Origin: Alphaproteobacteria bacterium
Lineage (GTDB): Bacteria; Pseudomonadota; Alphaproteobacteria; Reyranellales; Reyranellaceae
Assembly (NCBI GenBank): GCA_016869975.1
Contig: VGCZ01000005.1
Location: 62,001-126,000, forward strand
Direction: 5' to 3'
DNA length: 64,000 bases
A program made the translations under genes and the position numbers. The notes under the pieces were generated by a model. That model had not been told where the DNA came from and did no database searches. It saw nothing but the letters and a program-made list of their open reading frames with translations. This document shows, piece by piece, positions 34,845 to 44,581 of this stretch (positions are counted from its first letter, which is position 1; each line of letters starts with the position of its first letter).

Positions 34845-36029
34845 TCAGCTCGGCGACAGCCGCGCGCGGTCGAAGTCCGAGAGCTGGTTCTCGCGGATGA
34901 TGTTGCGCACGTAGTTGATGTATTGCATGCCGAGTTCCGAGTAGCGCAACAGCTGGCCGATCAGCCTGAAGCCGTCGGGTTGCGCGCCCTGGGCGCGCTG
35001 CTGCGCCCGCTCGGCGCGGAACGAGGCGTAGGCGAAGTGGGTGTTGAGATTGAGGAAGTAGGCCTCCACCGAATCGGCGACGGTGGCGAAGGGTTGCGGC
35101 ATCGCCGGGCCAGCCTTCCATGGGACATCGACGGCGTGGCGACCGCTGACCTGGATCTGCCCGAACAGCGAGTTGCCGACACGCGCGGCGTAGGAGGTGC
35201 CCCAGCCGCTCTCAACGCCGGCCTGGGCGATCGCCATCGACGGCGGCACGATGTCGACCCGCAACAGCATCTCCGCGAGGTTGCTGGGATCGGCGCCGTA
35301 GCGCTCGGCGAGATTGGCCAGCCACATCCGTTCGGCGACGCCGGGCTCCTTGCCGGCGGCGGCCATGTCGCGCAGGCGCAACAGCTCCTTGCGCTCAGCC
35401 AGGATGCGCTCGTTGACCTCGAGGATGATCGGCAGCAGCGCCTTGATGAACAGCCACTTGCGCTCGTTGCTGTCGCGCAGCGAGCCAAGATCGGCCGGCA
35501 CGCGCTCGATCTGCAGCGCCGGAATAGGCTGGCCGCGACGGGCATGGTCGAGCGAATAGTCGTGCGCCTGGAAGACGCGCGCCAGCTGCTCGGTGTTGGA
35601 CACGCGCATGGCGACGACGCGGCTGCGGCGCTGGCCGGTATAGGCGTGCGACAGCCAGCCGTGCATCGGCCGCGCCTCGACGACGGGTGCGTGCGGCGTG
35701 GCGACAATGCGCGCCAGCGCGGCGTCCACCGCCCGCGCGGCGCCGCGCGCCATGTCGTCGTAATCCTCGAGCACGGCGGCCAGCGCTTCGACGACGCCCG
35801 ATGGCCGCGCGAGTTCGAGCGCGGACACTGGCGGCGGCGCGACGGGCTCGGGCAGCGCCGCCGCGAGCCGCACAAGCGCCTGGGCTGGACCGGACCGCTT
35901 GATGTCGTGGGAGGCCTCGTCGGTGGCCTTGGCCGGCACCAGCGCGAACGCGGCGACGGCGCAGGCGCCCAAGGCGCCGATCAACGAATATTGGCGTCCG
36001 ACGTCGGACACGCGATGAATCATCATCAT
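34845..36029 (-). CDS. Bax-like exported glucosaminidase-domain protein
   Basis: This 394-residue protein has an N-terminal hydrophobic signal or anchor (about residues 14-34, SLIGALGACAVAAFALVPA), a long alanine-rich spacer to about 160 and a C-terminal Bax/FlgJ-like lysozyme-fold domain. The catalytic glutamate is near 272 in IAQAGVESGWGTSYA, followed by GNSLFGQI and the VADSVEAYFLNLNTH region. It probably cuts peptidoglycan glycan strands in the periplasm. Three ATGs in a row leave the start uncertain by two codons. Confidence 0.85.
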   Translation of the reverse strand: MMMIHRVSDVGRQYSLIGALGACAVAAFALVPAKATDEASHDIKRSGPAQALVRLAAALPEPVAPPPVSALELARPSGVVEALAAVLEDYDDMARGAARAVDAALARIVATPHAPVVEARPMHGWLSHAYTGQRRSRVVAMRVSNTEQLARVFQAHDYSLDHARRGQPIPALQIERVPADLGSLRDSNERKWLFIKALLPIILEVNERILAERKELLRLRDMAAAGKEPGVAERMWLANLAERYGADPSNLAEMLLRVDIVPPSMAIAQAGVESGWGTSYAARVGNSLFGQIQVSGRHAVDVPWKAGPAMPQPFATVADSVEAYFLNLNTHFAYASFRAERAQQRAQGAQPDGFRLIGQLLRYSELGMQYINYVRNIIRENQLSDFDRARLSPS

Positions 36030-36131
36030 GGCTGACCGCCTGGTATTGCCTTTATTGCGACGAACGAACGATCCCTTCGGCTTCCGGCATGCCGGAAGCC
36101 GCCCAACGCTTCGTTGTCCGTTACGCTTGGA

Positions 36132-36689
36132 CTACGTGACCGAGCGGACCTCGACCACCTCGGGCACGTAGTGCCTGAGGAGATTCTCGATCCCCATCTT
36201 CAGGGTAGCGGTCGAGCTGGGACAGCCCGAACACGAGCCCTGCATGTGGAGGTAGACGACGCCGTCGTCGAAGCGGTCGAACACAATGTCGCCGCCATCC
36301 TGCGCCACGGCCGGACGGATGCGGGTGTCCAACAACTCCTTGATCTGCGTCACCACCTCGTCGTCGTCCGCCGCGTCGTCCCCTCCCGACGCCGCGCCGG
36401 CCTGTTCGTAGAGCATGGGCTCGCCCGAAGTGTAGTGCTCCATGATGCCGCCCAGGATGGCCGGCTTCATGATCTGCCAATCGACGTCGTCGCCGCGCGT
36501 GACGGTGACGAAGTCGGATCCAAGGAACACCCGACGCACGCCTTCGACCTCAAACAGGCGCCGCGCCAGCGGCGAGCGCTTGGCGGCGTCGGAGTCGGCG
36601 AAGTCGGCGGTGCCGTTCGGCAGGACCACCCGACCCGGAAGAAACTTCAGGGTCGATGGATTGGGGGTCTGCTCGGTTTGGATGAACAT
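36132..36689 (-). CDS. NfuA-type Fe-S cluster carrier
   Basis: This Fe-S cluster scaffold or carrier of 185 residues has an N-terminal Nfu_N domain (MFIQTEQTPNPSTLKFLPG) and a C-terminal NifU-like domain with the cluster ligands in GSCSGCPSS, near 151 and 154. An acidic linker joins them. It delivers 4Fe-4S clusters to client enzymes. The ATG at 36689 fits the family start; 19 more in-frame residues upstream have no support. Nfu next to Usp and near tsaB is common in alphaproteobacteria. Confidence 0.94.
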   Translation of the reverse strand: MFIQTEQTPNPSTLKFLPGRVVLPNGTADFADSDAAKRSPLARRLFEVEGVRRVFLGSDFVTVTRGDDVDWQIMKPAILGGIMEHYTSGEPMLYEQAGAASGGDDAADDDEVVTQIKELLDTRIRPAVAQDGGDIVFDRFDDGVVYLHMQGSCSGCPSSTATLKMGIENLLRHYVPEVVEVRSVT

Positions 36690-36960
36690 CGCCGGTCTTG
36701 TGTCTTTCGGATATCGCGGGAGGCCCCTCTCGGCCGTCGCGATCATCGCGAGTTAGTCAGCGGTCAGATTGGCTTCAAGATTATTTTTATGAGTAATCGG
36801 TCATATGTTACGGAAAATATCTGTTTTGCACTGAGTTATCAACAGCCATTCGGCGCTCGTTTTTTATTGTGCTTTTTCAATGATTGTTCGAGTCAAGGAT
36901 AAAAACTGTGGATAAATCCAACGACTTACCGCTTTGCACACAAACAATCTGCAGAAAGAC
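36690..36960. other. AT-rich gap with DnaA boxes, candidate oriC
   Basis: This gap is the most AT-rich part of the window, with GATTATTTTTATG resembling a 13-mer unwinding element near 36779. A perfect DnaA box, TGTGGATAA, lies at 36907-36915 on the reverse strand, and a one-mismatch box, TTATCAACA, at 36836-36844 in the opposite orientation. GAGTC, a CcrM methylation site, is at 36890-36894. No ORF fills it. Only two boxes are clear, so a regulatory region bound by DnaA is the main alternative. It also must hold the nfu promoter. Confidence 0.45.
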
Positions 36961-37452
36961 TTAGGAAATCGCGTCGATCTGCGCGTCGCTCAGGCCGCCG
37001 GGCACGATGGTCAGGGCGCAACGCAGGCCGCCGGCGTACTTGCCGGCGAGCGCGGAGACCAGCGGGCCGGGGCCCTCCGAGCCGGTGCCCGCGGCCAGCA
37101 CCAGGACGGAGATCGTCGCGTCCTCGGCCAGCAGCTTCAGCAACTGCTCGCGCTGGCCGCCCTCGCGCAGATGCAGGATCGGCGGCCGGCCGAGCAGGCC
37201 GGCCACCTCGTCGCCGACAGCCGCCAGGCGCGCCTCGGCCTGCTGGCGGGTTTCCTCGCGCAACAGGTCGCCGATGGCCGCCCAGCTCTGCGGCTCGGGT
37301 GGGTCCATCACGTTCAGCAGGGCGACCCGGCCGCCCACCCGCTTGGCGCGGCGGCAGGCGTAGCGCAGCGCGACGTGCAGCTCTGGCGTGTCGTCGACGA
37401 CCACGAGGAAGACGCGTTCGCCCAGGGGCTCGGCGGCGCTGGTGTCGGACAT
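36961..37452 (-). CDS. Universal stress protein family
   Basis: This is a 163-residue UspA-like protein with the alpha/beta ATP-binding fold. It opens with VFLVVVDDTPELHVALRYAC and holds LVLAAGTGSEGPGP, a changed version of the G-2x-G-9x-G(S/T) nucleotide loop. ATP binding is therefore uncertain. The ATG at 37452 has GAGGAA seven bases upstream. It sits between the AT-rich gap and the Alph_Pro_TM gene and reads in the same direction as TauE and Alph_Pro_TM, 34 bases downstream of the latter. Confidence 0.88.
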   Translation of the reverse strand: MSDTSAAEPLGERVFLVVVDDTPELHVALRYACRRAKRVGGRVALLNVMDPPEPQSWAAIGDLLREETRQQAEARLAAVGDEVAGLLGRPPILHLREGGQREQLLKLLAEDATISVLVLAAGTGSEGPGPLVSALAGKYAGGLRCALTIVPGGLSDAQIDAIS

Positions 37453-37486
37453 GGTCACTTCCTCTCCGTGTCGGGCCCGCCGCCGG

Positions 37487-38242
37487 CTAGAGCCGCCGCG
37501 CCAAGGCCCCGGTCACCCAGCCTACGAGCAACGCCATGGCGATGGCGAAGCCGCCGTATAGCGGCGCCTCGTCGCGCGCCCACTCCGAGATCTCGGCGCT
37601 GAAGCCCGCCTTGCTGACGATCAGCGGCTTGGACACCGCCGTCACCGGCTGGCCGTCGCGCAGCACATAGGCGGTGATCTCGTAGTCGCCGACCGGCAGG
37701 CGCGAAGGGAATTGCAGTTCGGCGCGGAACAGCCGGCCGGCCAGCACGGTGATCGGCGCGACGCCCTCGGGATAGAGCCCGTCGCGCCTCTTGGCCTCGA
37801 TCAGGCCCTGGACGAAGGACTTGAGCTCCTCGGACGAGCGTCGCCCGGCGCCCCTGGCCTGGATCGCCGCCAGACGTTCGGCCAGGGTGAGCGCCACGCC
37901 GGGTACCCCGTCGGCGGGCAGGATCTGCGCCAAGGGCTTGGTAGCGGCCACGGCGTAGTAGACCGGCACGTCGTCAAAGGTCTGCCGCGCGCCGGTGACC
38001 CACAGGCCCAGCACGCGCTCCTTGCGCAACACGGTCTGGCGCGAGGGGGCGCCGCTGACGGTCACGATCACGTCGGCCGGCGCGTCGAGCGCGCCATAGA
38101 CCAGGATGTCGGTGCCGGCGAAGGCCGAGGTGATCGACACCCTGGGCCGCGACAGGTCGAACAGCAGGGTCTGGGCACCGGCCGGCAGGGCGGCGGCGAG
38201 CAGGACGATGCCGGCGAGCAGCGGGGCGAGGCGGCGGATCAT
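37487..38242 (-). CDS. TIGR02186/Alph_Pro_TM family membrane protein
   Basis: This 251-residue protein has a signal peptide (APLLAGIVLLAAALPAGAQ), a periplasmic beta-rich domain and one C-terminal helix (GGFAIAMALLVGWVTGALA) ending in basic residues. It matches the alphaproteobacterial family named from this layout. Tracts include SITSAFAGTDILVYGALD and FRAELQFPSRLPVGDYEITA. The function is not established. It overlaps the TauE gene by four bases, so it is probably a partner of that transporter. Confidence 0.85.
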   Translation of the reverse strand: MIRRLAPLLAGIVLLAAALPAGAQTLLFDLSRPRVSITSAFAGTDILVYGALDAPADVIVTVSGAPSRQTVLRKERVLGLWVTGARQTFDDVPVYYAVAATKPLAQILPADGVPGVALTLAERLAAIQARGAGRRSSEELKSFVQGLIEAKRRDGLYPEGVAPITVLAGRLFRAELQFPSRLPVGDYEITAYVLRDGQPVTAVSKPLIVSKAGFSAEISEWARDEAPLYGGFAIAMALLVGWVTGALARRL

Positions 38243-39162
38243 GACCCGCGCCCCGGCTCGCCCAGGCTGTAGATGGCGCTGGGCCGAGCGAAGAGCTCGA
38301 ACAGCAGTTCCGCCGCCATGGCCAGGATCAGGAGCGCCAGCATGCCGCGCAGCTGGAAGCTCGGCAGCTTGGCCGCCACCCGCCCCCCGATCGGCGCGCC
38401 GATCGCGCCGCCGATGATCAGCAGCAAAGCGAGTACGAAGTCGACGGTCTGGTTCTGCGTCGCCTGCAGGAAGGTGACGTTGATGGCGACGAAGACGATC
38501 TGGAACAACGAGGTACCGATCACCATCAGGGTTGGCATGCCCAGGATGTAGATCATTGCCGGCACCAGGATAAAGCCGCCGCCGATGCCCAGGATCGCCG
38601 ACAGAATGCCGATGACGAAGCCCAGCCCCAGCGGCAGCAGCGCGCTGATATAGAGCCTGGACTTGTAGAACCGGATCTTCAGCGGCAGGCGGTGCACGAG
38701 ATAGTGCTGGTGCAGCTTGCGTCGGGGCGCCTCGGGATTGCGCCGCCGCCGCCAGGTGCGCACGCTCTCGACCAGCATCAGCACGCCGATGCTGGTCAGC
38801 AGCAGCACGTAGCCGATGGCGATGGTCAGGTCGATCTGGCCGATGCGCTTGAGGATGCCGAAGATCCAGATGCCGGCGGTCGAGCCGAACAGGCCGCCCA
38901 GCAGCATGATCAGGCCCATGCGCACGTCGACGTTGCCGCGCTGCCATTGGGTCAGCAGGCCCGAGACCGAGGTGGCGATCACCTGGTTGGCCTGGGTCGC
39001 CACCGCCACGGCCGGCGGCACGCCGACGAAGATCAGGAGCGGGGTCAGCAGAAAGCCGCCGCCGACGCCGAACATGCCTGCGAGCACGCCCGCCACCGCG
39101 CCCAGCGCCAGCAGCAGCGGCCAGGTCAACGAGAGCTCGGCGATAGGGAGGTAGACTTCCAC
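38239..39162 (-). CDS. TauE/SafE family anion exporter
   Basis: This inner-membrane protein of 307 residues has eight or so predicted helices and two inverted half-repeats with the family motifs AGMFGVGGGFLLTPLLI and SAILGIGGGFILVPAM. Members export sulfite, sulfoacetate or other organosulfur anions, and the substrate here is not known. The start is GTG at 39162 with GGAAG upstream. Its stop overlaps the Alph_Pro_TM start. Confidence 0.87.
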   Translation of the reverse strand: MEVYLPIAELSLTWPLLLALGAVAGVLAGMFGVGGGFLLTPLLIFVGVPPAVAVATQANQVIATSVSGLLTQWQRGNVDVRMGLIMLLGGLFGSTAGIWIFGILKRIGQIDLTIAIGYVLLLTSIGVLMLVESVRTWRRRRNPEAPRRKLHQHYLVHRLPLKIRFYKSRLYISALLPLGLGFVIGILSAILGIGGGFILVPAMIYILGMPTLMVIGTSLFQIVFVAINVTFLQATQNQTVDFVLALLLIIGGAIGAPIGGRVAAKLPSFQLRGMLALLILAMAAELLFELFARPSAIYSLGEPGRGS

Positions 39163-39319
39163 GACGACGCTTCCAGGGCGCGCCGGTCCATCTGCGGCGA
39201 CACCGATTCCCTTGTGCGCGCTTCGACGCGCCGATGCAATGGAAGCCTTTCAAGAAGGCGTGACCACCGACCGCGATGCCGCCGCAATCCGGTGGTTGGC
39301 TATACGCGGGGAGGACTTC

Positions 39320-39853
39320 ATGACCTTGTCACTCGTTTCGCGCCGTACCCTGCTCGTGGCTGCCGCCGCGCTGCCGTTCGCGCCCCCGGCCTTGGCACAA
39401 TCCGGCTTTCCGTCGACCGAGGCCGGCGCCCGCGCTGTGGCGGCGCAGTTCCTCGCCACGTCGGGGGTCGATCAAGCCGCGGCGATGAAGAGGCTACGGC
39501 CGACCCAGGCCGATTATCTCGCCGTCTACAAGGAGCCGGTGGCCGGCGCGCTGGAGGCCGAGAACGACCGCCATTGGGAGAAGGGCGAGACCCTGCGGGT
39601 CGGCGCCCAGCGCACCGAAATCCTGATGATCGTCGTGCCGACCGACGACCTGATCGACGGCAAGCCCGTGCTGTCGGAGTTCCCCGGCGGCTACCGGCGC
39701 GTGCTGCCTTACCTCAAGCGCGGCATCCCGATCGCGCGCTTCAGGTATGTCGAGCCGGGCAAGACCACGGGGCTGGCGGTCGACGGCCTGGTCCACGTCA
39801 ACGGCCGCTGGGTCTTGATGCCCAAGCCGTGGACGGTGGTGAAGGCGGAGTAG
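39320..39853 (+). CDS. Exported hypothetical protein
   Basis: This 177-residue protein carries a signal peptide with a twin-arginine look (SRRTLLVAAAALPFAPPALA, residues 7-26), so export by Tat or Sec is likely. The mature part contains AVAAQFLATSGVDQAAAMKR and GLVHVNGRWVLMPKPW, the latter like the end of a small lipocalin or SnoaL-like fold. I do not recognise a family. The ATG at 39320 has GGGGAGGA six bases upstream. It converges on DUF3237 with a six-base gap. Confidence 0.75.
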   Translation: MTLSLVSRRTLLVAAAALPFAPPALAQSGFPSTEAGARAVAAQFLATSGVDQAAAMKRLRPTQADYLAVYKEPVAGALEAENDRHWEKGETLRVGAQRTEILMIVVPTDDLIDGKPVLSEFPGGYRRVLPYLKRGIPIARFRYVEPGKTTGLAVDGLVHVNGRWVLMPKPWTVVKAE

Positions 39854-39859
39854 CGGGCG

Positions 39860-40342
39860 CTACAGCACCTCGTGGAAGCCGATCGCCACGCCGGTCGGCG
39901 CACGGGTGGCGACGCCGATGAACACCGCGTCCTGCATCCAGGTCAGCGCCGGATCGGCGGTCTCGAAGCGCGGGCTGGTGCGAAAGTAGTAGCTGGCGGG
40001 TGCCACGACCTCGCCGCGCCCCAGCGCCGCGAGGATCTCGGGCGAGGCCACCCGCACGCCGTCGTTGCGCACATAGACCAGCCCACCCGAGGCGGCCCTG
40101 ATCGTGTAGCGCGCCTCGACCTGAATCGCGCCGTCCGGCCGCACGACCTGCCAGTCCGCGCCGCCCGGCAGGATCTCGCCGCTGAGCCGCGGCCCGGACA
40201 CCTCGCCGCCGAGGATATCGATCACCCGGCGATGGCCGACCGAGGTGACGCCGAGGTCGATCATGGGCGCCACCTTGACCTTCACCATGAAGGCGAAGCG
40301 CAGGCGGGGGGAGGTGGAGAGGAAGGTGTCGAGGTCGGTCAT
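39860..40342 (-). CDS. DUF3237 family protein
   Basis: This 160-residue protein is of the DUF3237 beta-barrel family. Marks are FAFMVKVKVAPMIDLG, VIDILGGEVSGPRLSGEILP, GGADWQVVRPDGAIQVEARY and FRTSPRFETADPALTWM near the C-terminus. No signal peptide is seen. The function of the family is unknown; members often sit near degradative enzymes. It lies nine bases after the OmpA lipoprotein gene on the same strand. Confidence 0.87.
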   Translation of the reverse strand: MTDLDTFLSTSPRLRFAFMVKVKVAPMIDLGVTSVGHRRVIDILGGEVSGPRLSGEILPGGADWQVVRPDGAIQVEARYTIRAASGGLVYVRNDGVRVASPEILAALGRGEVVAPASYYFRTSPRFETADPALTWMQDAVFIGVATRAPTGVAIGFHEVL

Positions 40343-40351
40343 GTGATGTCG

Positions 40352-40863
40352 TTAACGTCGGTCTGTCGTTGAAGGCGCCCGACGGAACCCTTCCGGGCAA
40401 TCGCGATAACCCACTATCGACTCTTCGGTCGGAATCCACACCGTAATCTCGACACGACGATTGTCAGGGGCATGTGGGTTGCCCGGGATCAGCAGTCTCG
40501 AGGCGCCGTGGGCGACTATGGAGATGCGAGTTTCCGAAATACCCGCTGCCACCAAGGCCTTTCGTACGGCCTCCGCGCGACGCCGAGATAGATCGGCATT
40601 GACGTTTCCGCCGCCCGTGGAGTCGGTGTGCCCTTCGAGGGCAATGGTAGTCGCGTCTGGCCTGGTTGCGTACTTCAGCGCTGAGCGAATCGTTTCGTGC
40701 GCCGTCTCGGACAGCGTGGAAGACCCCGCGTCAAAGAAGACCATGAACCCTGGGCGCGGGTCCCCAAAGTGTTCGAGCAGCCCCGGCGAGCAGTCGGCCA
40801 TCGGATCGCAGCCGGCCAGCACGGTAGCGGCGGCGACAAACAGGGCGGCGCGCCGAACATCCA

Positions 40864-40864
<1 letters not shown>
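40352..40864 (-). CDS. OmpA-domain lipoprotein
   Basis: This 170-residue outer-membrane lipoprotein has a lipobox LAGC with Cys19 and a C-terminal OmpA-like peptidoglycan-binding domain (VFFDAGSSTLSE, LEGHTDSTGGGNVNADLSRR, NRRVEITVW). It would tether the outer membrane to peptidoglycan, as Pal does. An extra Cys pair (CDPMADCSPG and YRDCPEGF) may form a disulfide. Its ATG overlaps the stop of the dehydratase gene (TGATG), an odd functional pairing. Confidence 0.87.
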
Positions 40865-42600
<1,736 letters not shown>

Positions 42601-42675
42601 CGGCGTTTCCATGGCGCGGTTGATGTCGCGGGCCTATCGTAGGCTGTGACTCGGTCGCGATGGAAGGACACTCCC

Positions 42676-43251
42676 GTGCGCATCGTCTGCAGCGAGCTGA
42701 CGCCTGAGCTTTGGTCCGATCTCGAGACGCTCTTCGGCCCGCGCGGTGCCGTCGGTGGCTGCTGGTGCATGTTCTGGCGCCAGAAGAAGGGCGAGAAGTG
42801 GGACGCGGTGAAAGGTGACGAGAACCGCCGCCGCTTCGAGGGCCTGGTCTGCGGCGGCCACGCGCATGGCGCGCTGGCCTATGCCGAGGGCGAGCCGGTG
42901 GGCTGGGTGTCGTTCGACAAGCGCCCCGATTTCGACAAGCTGGACCGCGCGCCGAGCTTCAAATGCGCCGACGCATCGGAGGTCTGGTCGATCCCCTGCT
43001 TCTTCATCAGGTCGGGTTTCCGAGGCAAGGGCGTGGCCTCGGCGCTATTGGGCTTCGCTATCGCCTGCCTGAAGAAGCGCGGCGCCACGATCATCGAGGG
43101 CTATCCCGTGAAGCCGGCGAAAGACGGCGCGCCGTCGCCAGCGGCCTTCGCCTGGACCGGCACGCGTCGCCTGTTCGCCGCACACGGCTTCAGGATCGTC
43201 GGCAACCGCGACGGCGGCAAGCAGCGGGTGCGGTTGACGGTTGGCAAATGA
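42676..43251 (+). CDS. GNAT family N-acetyltransferase
   Basis: This 191-residue protein has a GNAT fold with the acetyl-CoA loop FFIRSGFRGKGVASALLGFA and the upstream strand PVGWVSFDKRPDFDKLDRAP. The N-terminal part is unusually cysteine- and tryptophan-rich (GGCWCMFWRQKKGEKW). The acceptor is unknown. GTG at 42676 was chosen because GGAAGGA lies seven bases upstream; the frame is open from a GTG at 42646. It is divergent from the dehydratase. Confidence 0.83.
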   Translation: MRIVCSELTPELWSDLETLFGPRGAVGGCWCMFWRQKKGEKWDAVKGDENRRRFEGLVCGGHAHGALAYAEGEPVGWVSFDKRPDFDKLDRAPSFKCADASEVWSIPCFFIRSGFRGKGVASALLGFAIACLKKRGATIIEGYPVKPAKDGAPSPAAFAWTGTRRLFAAHGFRIVGNRDGGKQRVRLTVGK

Positions 43252-43265
43252 CGTCGTGACCTCGT

Positions 43266-43293
43266 TCCCTCTCCCCGCAAGCGGCGAGAGGGA
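43266..43293. repeat. Palindromic repeat, family A copy 2
   Basis: TCCCTCTC (43266-43273) pairs with GAGAGGGA (43286-43293) around an inner CCGC/GCGG stem. It sits between the convergent GNAT and DUF2333 genes and may end both transcripts. Confidence 0.68.
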
Positions 43294-43301
43294 GGAGCGC
43301 T

Positions 43302-44324
43302 CTACTTCTGCAGTATGTCGACGATCTCGCGCAGCTGGGTGCGGGCGCGCATGACGTAGAAGCCTTGTGACGCCAGGTGGCTCGGCAGCAAGGTCGAATC
43401 GGGTCGGCCGTTGATCACGACCGGCGGCTGCAGGTAGGCGGCGGTGCGGAAGGAGTCGAGCATCTGCGCCCAGGCCGTGGTGAGCTGCCGGTCCGCGATC
43501 ACCTGCTTGAAGTCCTCGCCTAGCTCGCGCAGCAGGATGAAGGTGCCGTAGAGCCGGCCCTTCACCGAATAGAAGATGTCGTCGCACCGCATGTCGAACA
43601 GGTCGCCACCGCGTTCCAGGATATGCTGGTCGATGCGCGCCGATTCCGAGCCGAGGTCGTTGGCGAAGCGTTCGAGCAGGGATTGCAGATTGTCGGCGCG
43701 GCGATCGTAGGTCGCCTGCCCGGCGCCGAGCCGTTTGTTGTAGGCGATCAGCGCGCGATAACCGGCGCGGTATTGCTGTGCCGAGGTCGCCGAGGGCCAG
43801 ATCGAGATCTGCGGATCCCACACCCAGCGATCGCCGCGGAACTGGAACTGGCCGGCGGCCTCCTGCAGGTCGCGGTCGATCTGGCTGGAGCCGCGGGTGC
43901 GGCCGAGCTGATCCTTCAGCTCGGTGGTGAAGCGCGCTACCGAGGCCATGATGCCCATCTGAAAGTTGGGCATGTTGTCGAGCGGCCAGGCCGGCAGGAA
44001 GAATGGATCACTCGCCACCCAGCGATGCTGGTCGACCTCGCGCGTCACCAACGCCGCCGCCGCCGCCACCGCGCGGCTTTCGCCGGGCGGCACGTTCTGC
44101 GGCCGGAACTCCACGTTGTCGTCGATGGTGTGCACGACCAGCATGCCGATCGTGTAGTAGAGCAGCGGCACGACAGGGATCAGCAGCCACCAGCGCCAGC
44201 GCCCCTTGGGCATGGCGGCGGCGAGGCCGGCGCCGCCCAGGCGCGGTCGCCAGGCCAGCACACGACGCCACAGGGGTTGGGCTACGACGGCCGCCGCGGG
44301 GCGGGGTTCCGGATCGAACGACAT
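43302..44324 (-). CDS. DUF2333 family membrane protein
   Basis: This 340-residue protein has one membrane helix at about 45-67 (WWLLIPVVPLLYYTIGMLVV) and a large periplasmic domain. Family tracts include NVPPGESRAVAAAAALVTRE, DPFFLPAWPLDNMPNFQMGI, WPSATSAQQYRAGYRALIAY and the C-terminal FYVMRARTQLREIVDIL. The function is unknown. It stands alone, with repeats on both sides. Confidence 0.88.
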   Translation of the reverse strand: MSFDPEPRPAAAVVAQPLWRRVLAWRPRLGGAGLAAAMPKGRWRWWLLIPVVPLLYYTIGMLVVHTIDDNVEFRPQNVPPGESRAVAAAAALVTREVDQHRWVASDPFFLPAWPLDNMPNFQMGIMASVARFTTELKDQLGRTRGSSQIDRDLQEAAGQFQFRGDRWVWDPQISIWPSATSAQQYRAGYRALIAYNKRLGAGQATYDRRADNLQSLLERFANDLGSESARIDQHILERGGDLFDMRCDDIFYSVKGRLYGTFILLRELGEDFKQVIADRQLTTAWAQMLDSFRTAAYLQPPVVINGRPDSTLLPSHLASQGFYVMRARTQLREIVDILQK

Positions 44325-44462
44325 GGGCGCGGGCTGTCTCGCGGTCCTTCTCGGGGGCGCCGTGGCGGGAACGCCACTGTAGCACGCCGGCCATGATCAT
44401 ATGGAGACGCTTTGCCGTTGCGCCAGTGCGGCGAAGATCGCCATCATCCGTGCGACGTCAGG

Positions 44463-44540
44463 GCTATCGCATATGGCTTTGCACAGCCTTCCTTCTCCCC
44501 GCGCAGGCGAGGAGAAGGGAAGAACGCCATATGCGTTAGC
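44463..44540. repeat. Composite palindromic element (family A copy 3)
   Basis: Outer arms GCTATCGCATATGGC (44463-44477) and GCCATATGCGTTAGC (44526-44540) are 15-base complements with one mismatch. Inside them lies a TTCCTTCTCC/GGAGAAGGGA hairpin (44489-44520). A relative with the same nested plan sits at 48831-48980. The element lies in the promoter region of the first esterase gene. The rest of the 257-base gap between DUF2333 and the esterase holds no gene that I can support. Confidence 0.65.
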
Positions 44541-44581
44541 TCTGGTACCGACCTGGTTCAACGACGAAGAGGACCCGCGCG

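Noticed and set aside
36885-36900. TTCGAGTCAAG looked like part of a tRNA T-arm.
   Set aside because: No matching acceptor, D-arm or anticodon stems can be drawn around it.
37487-39253. A single 588-codon frame that seemed to fuse the TauE exporter with the Alph_Pro_TM protein.
   Set aside because: In its first half the frame is a shadow of TauE. The real TauE frame ends in an ATGA overlap with the second gene.
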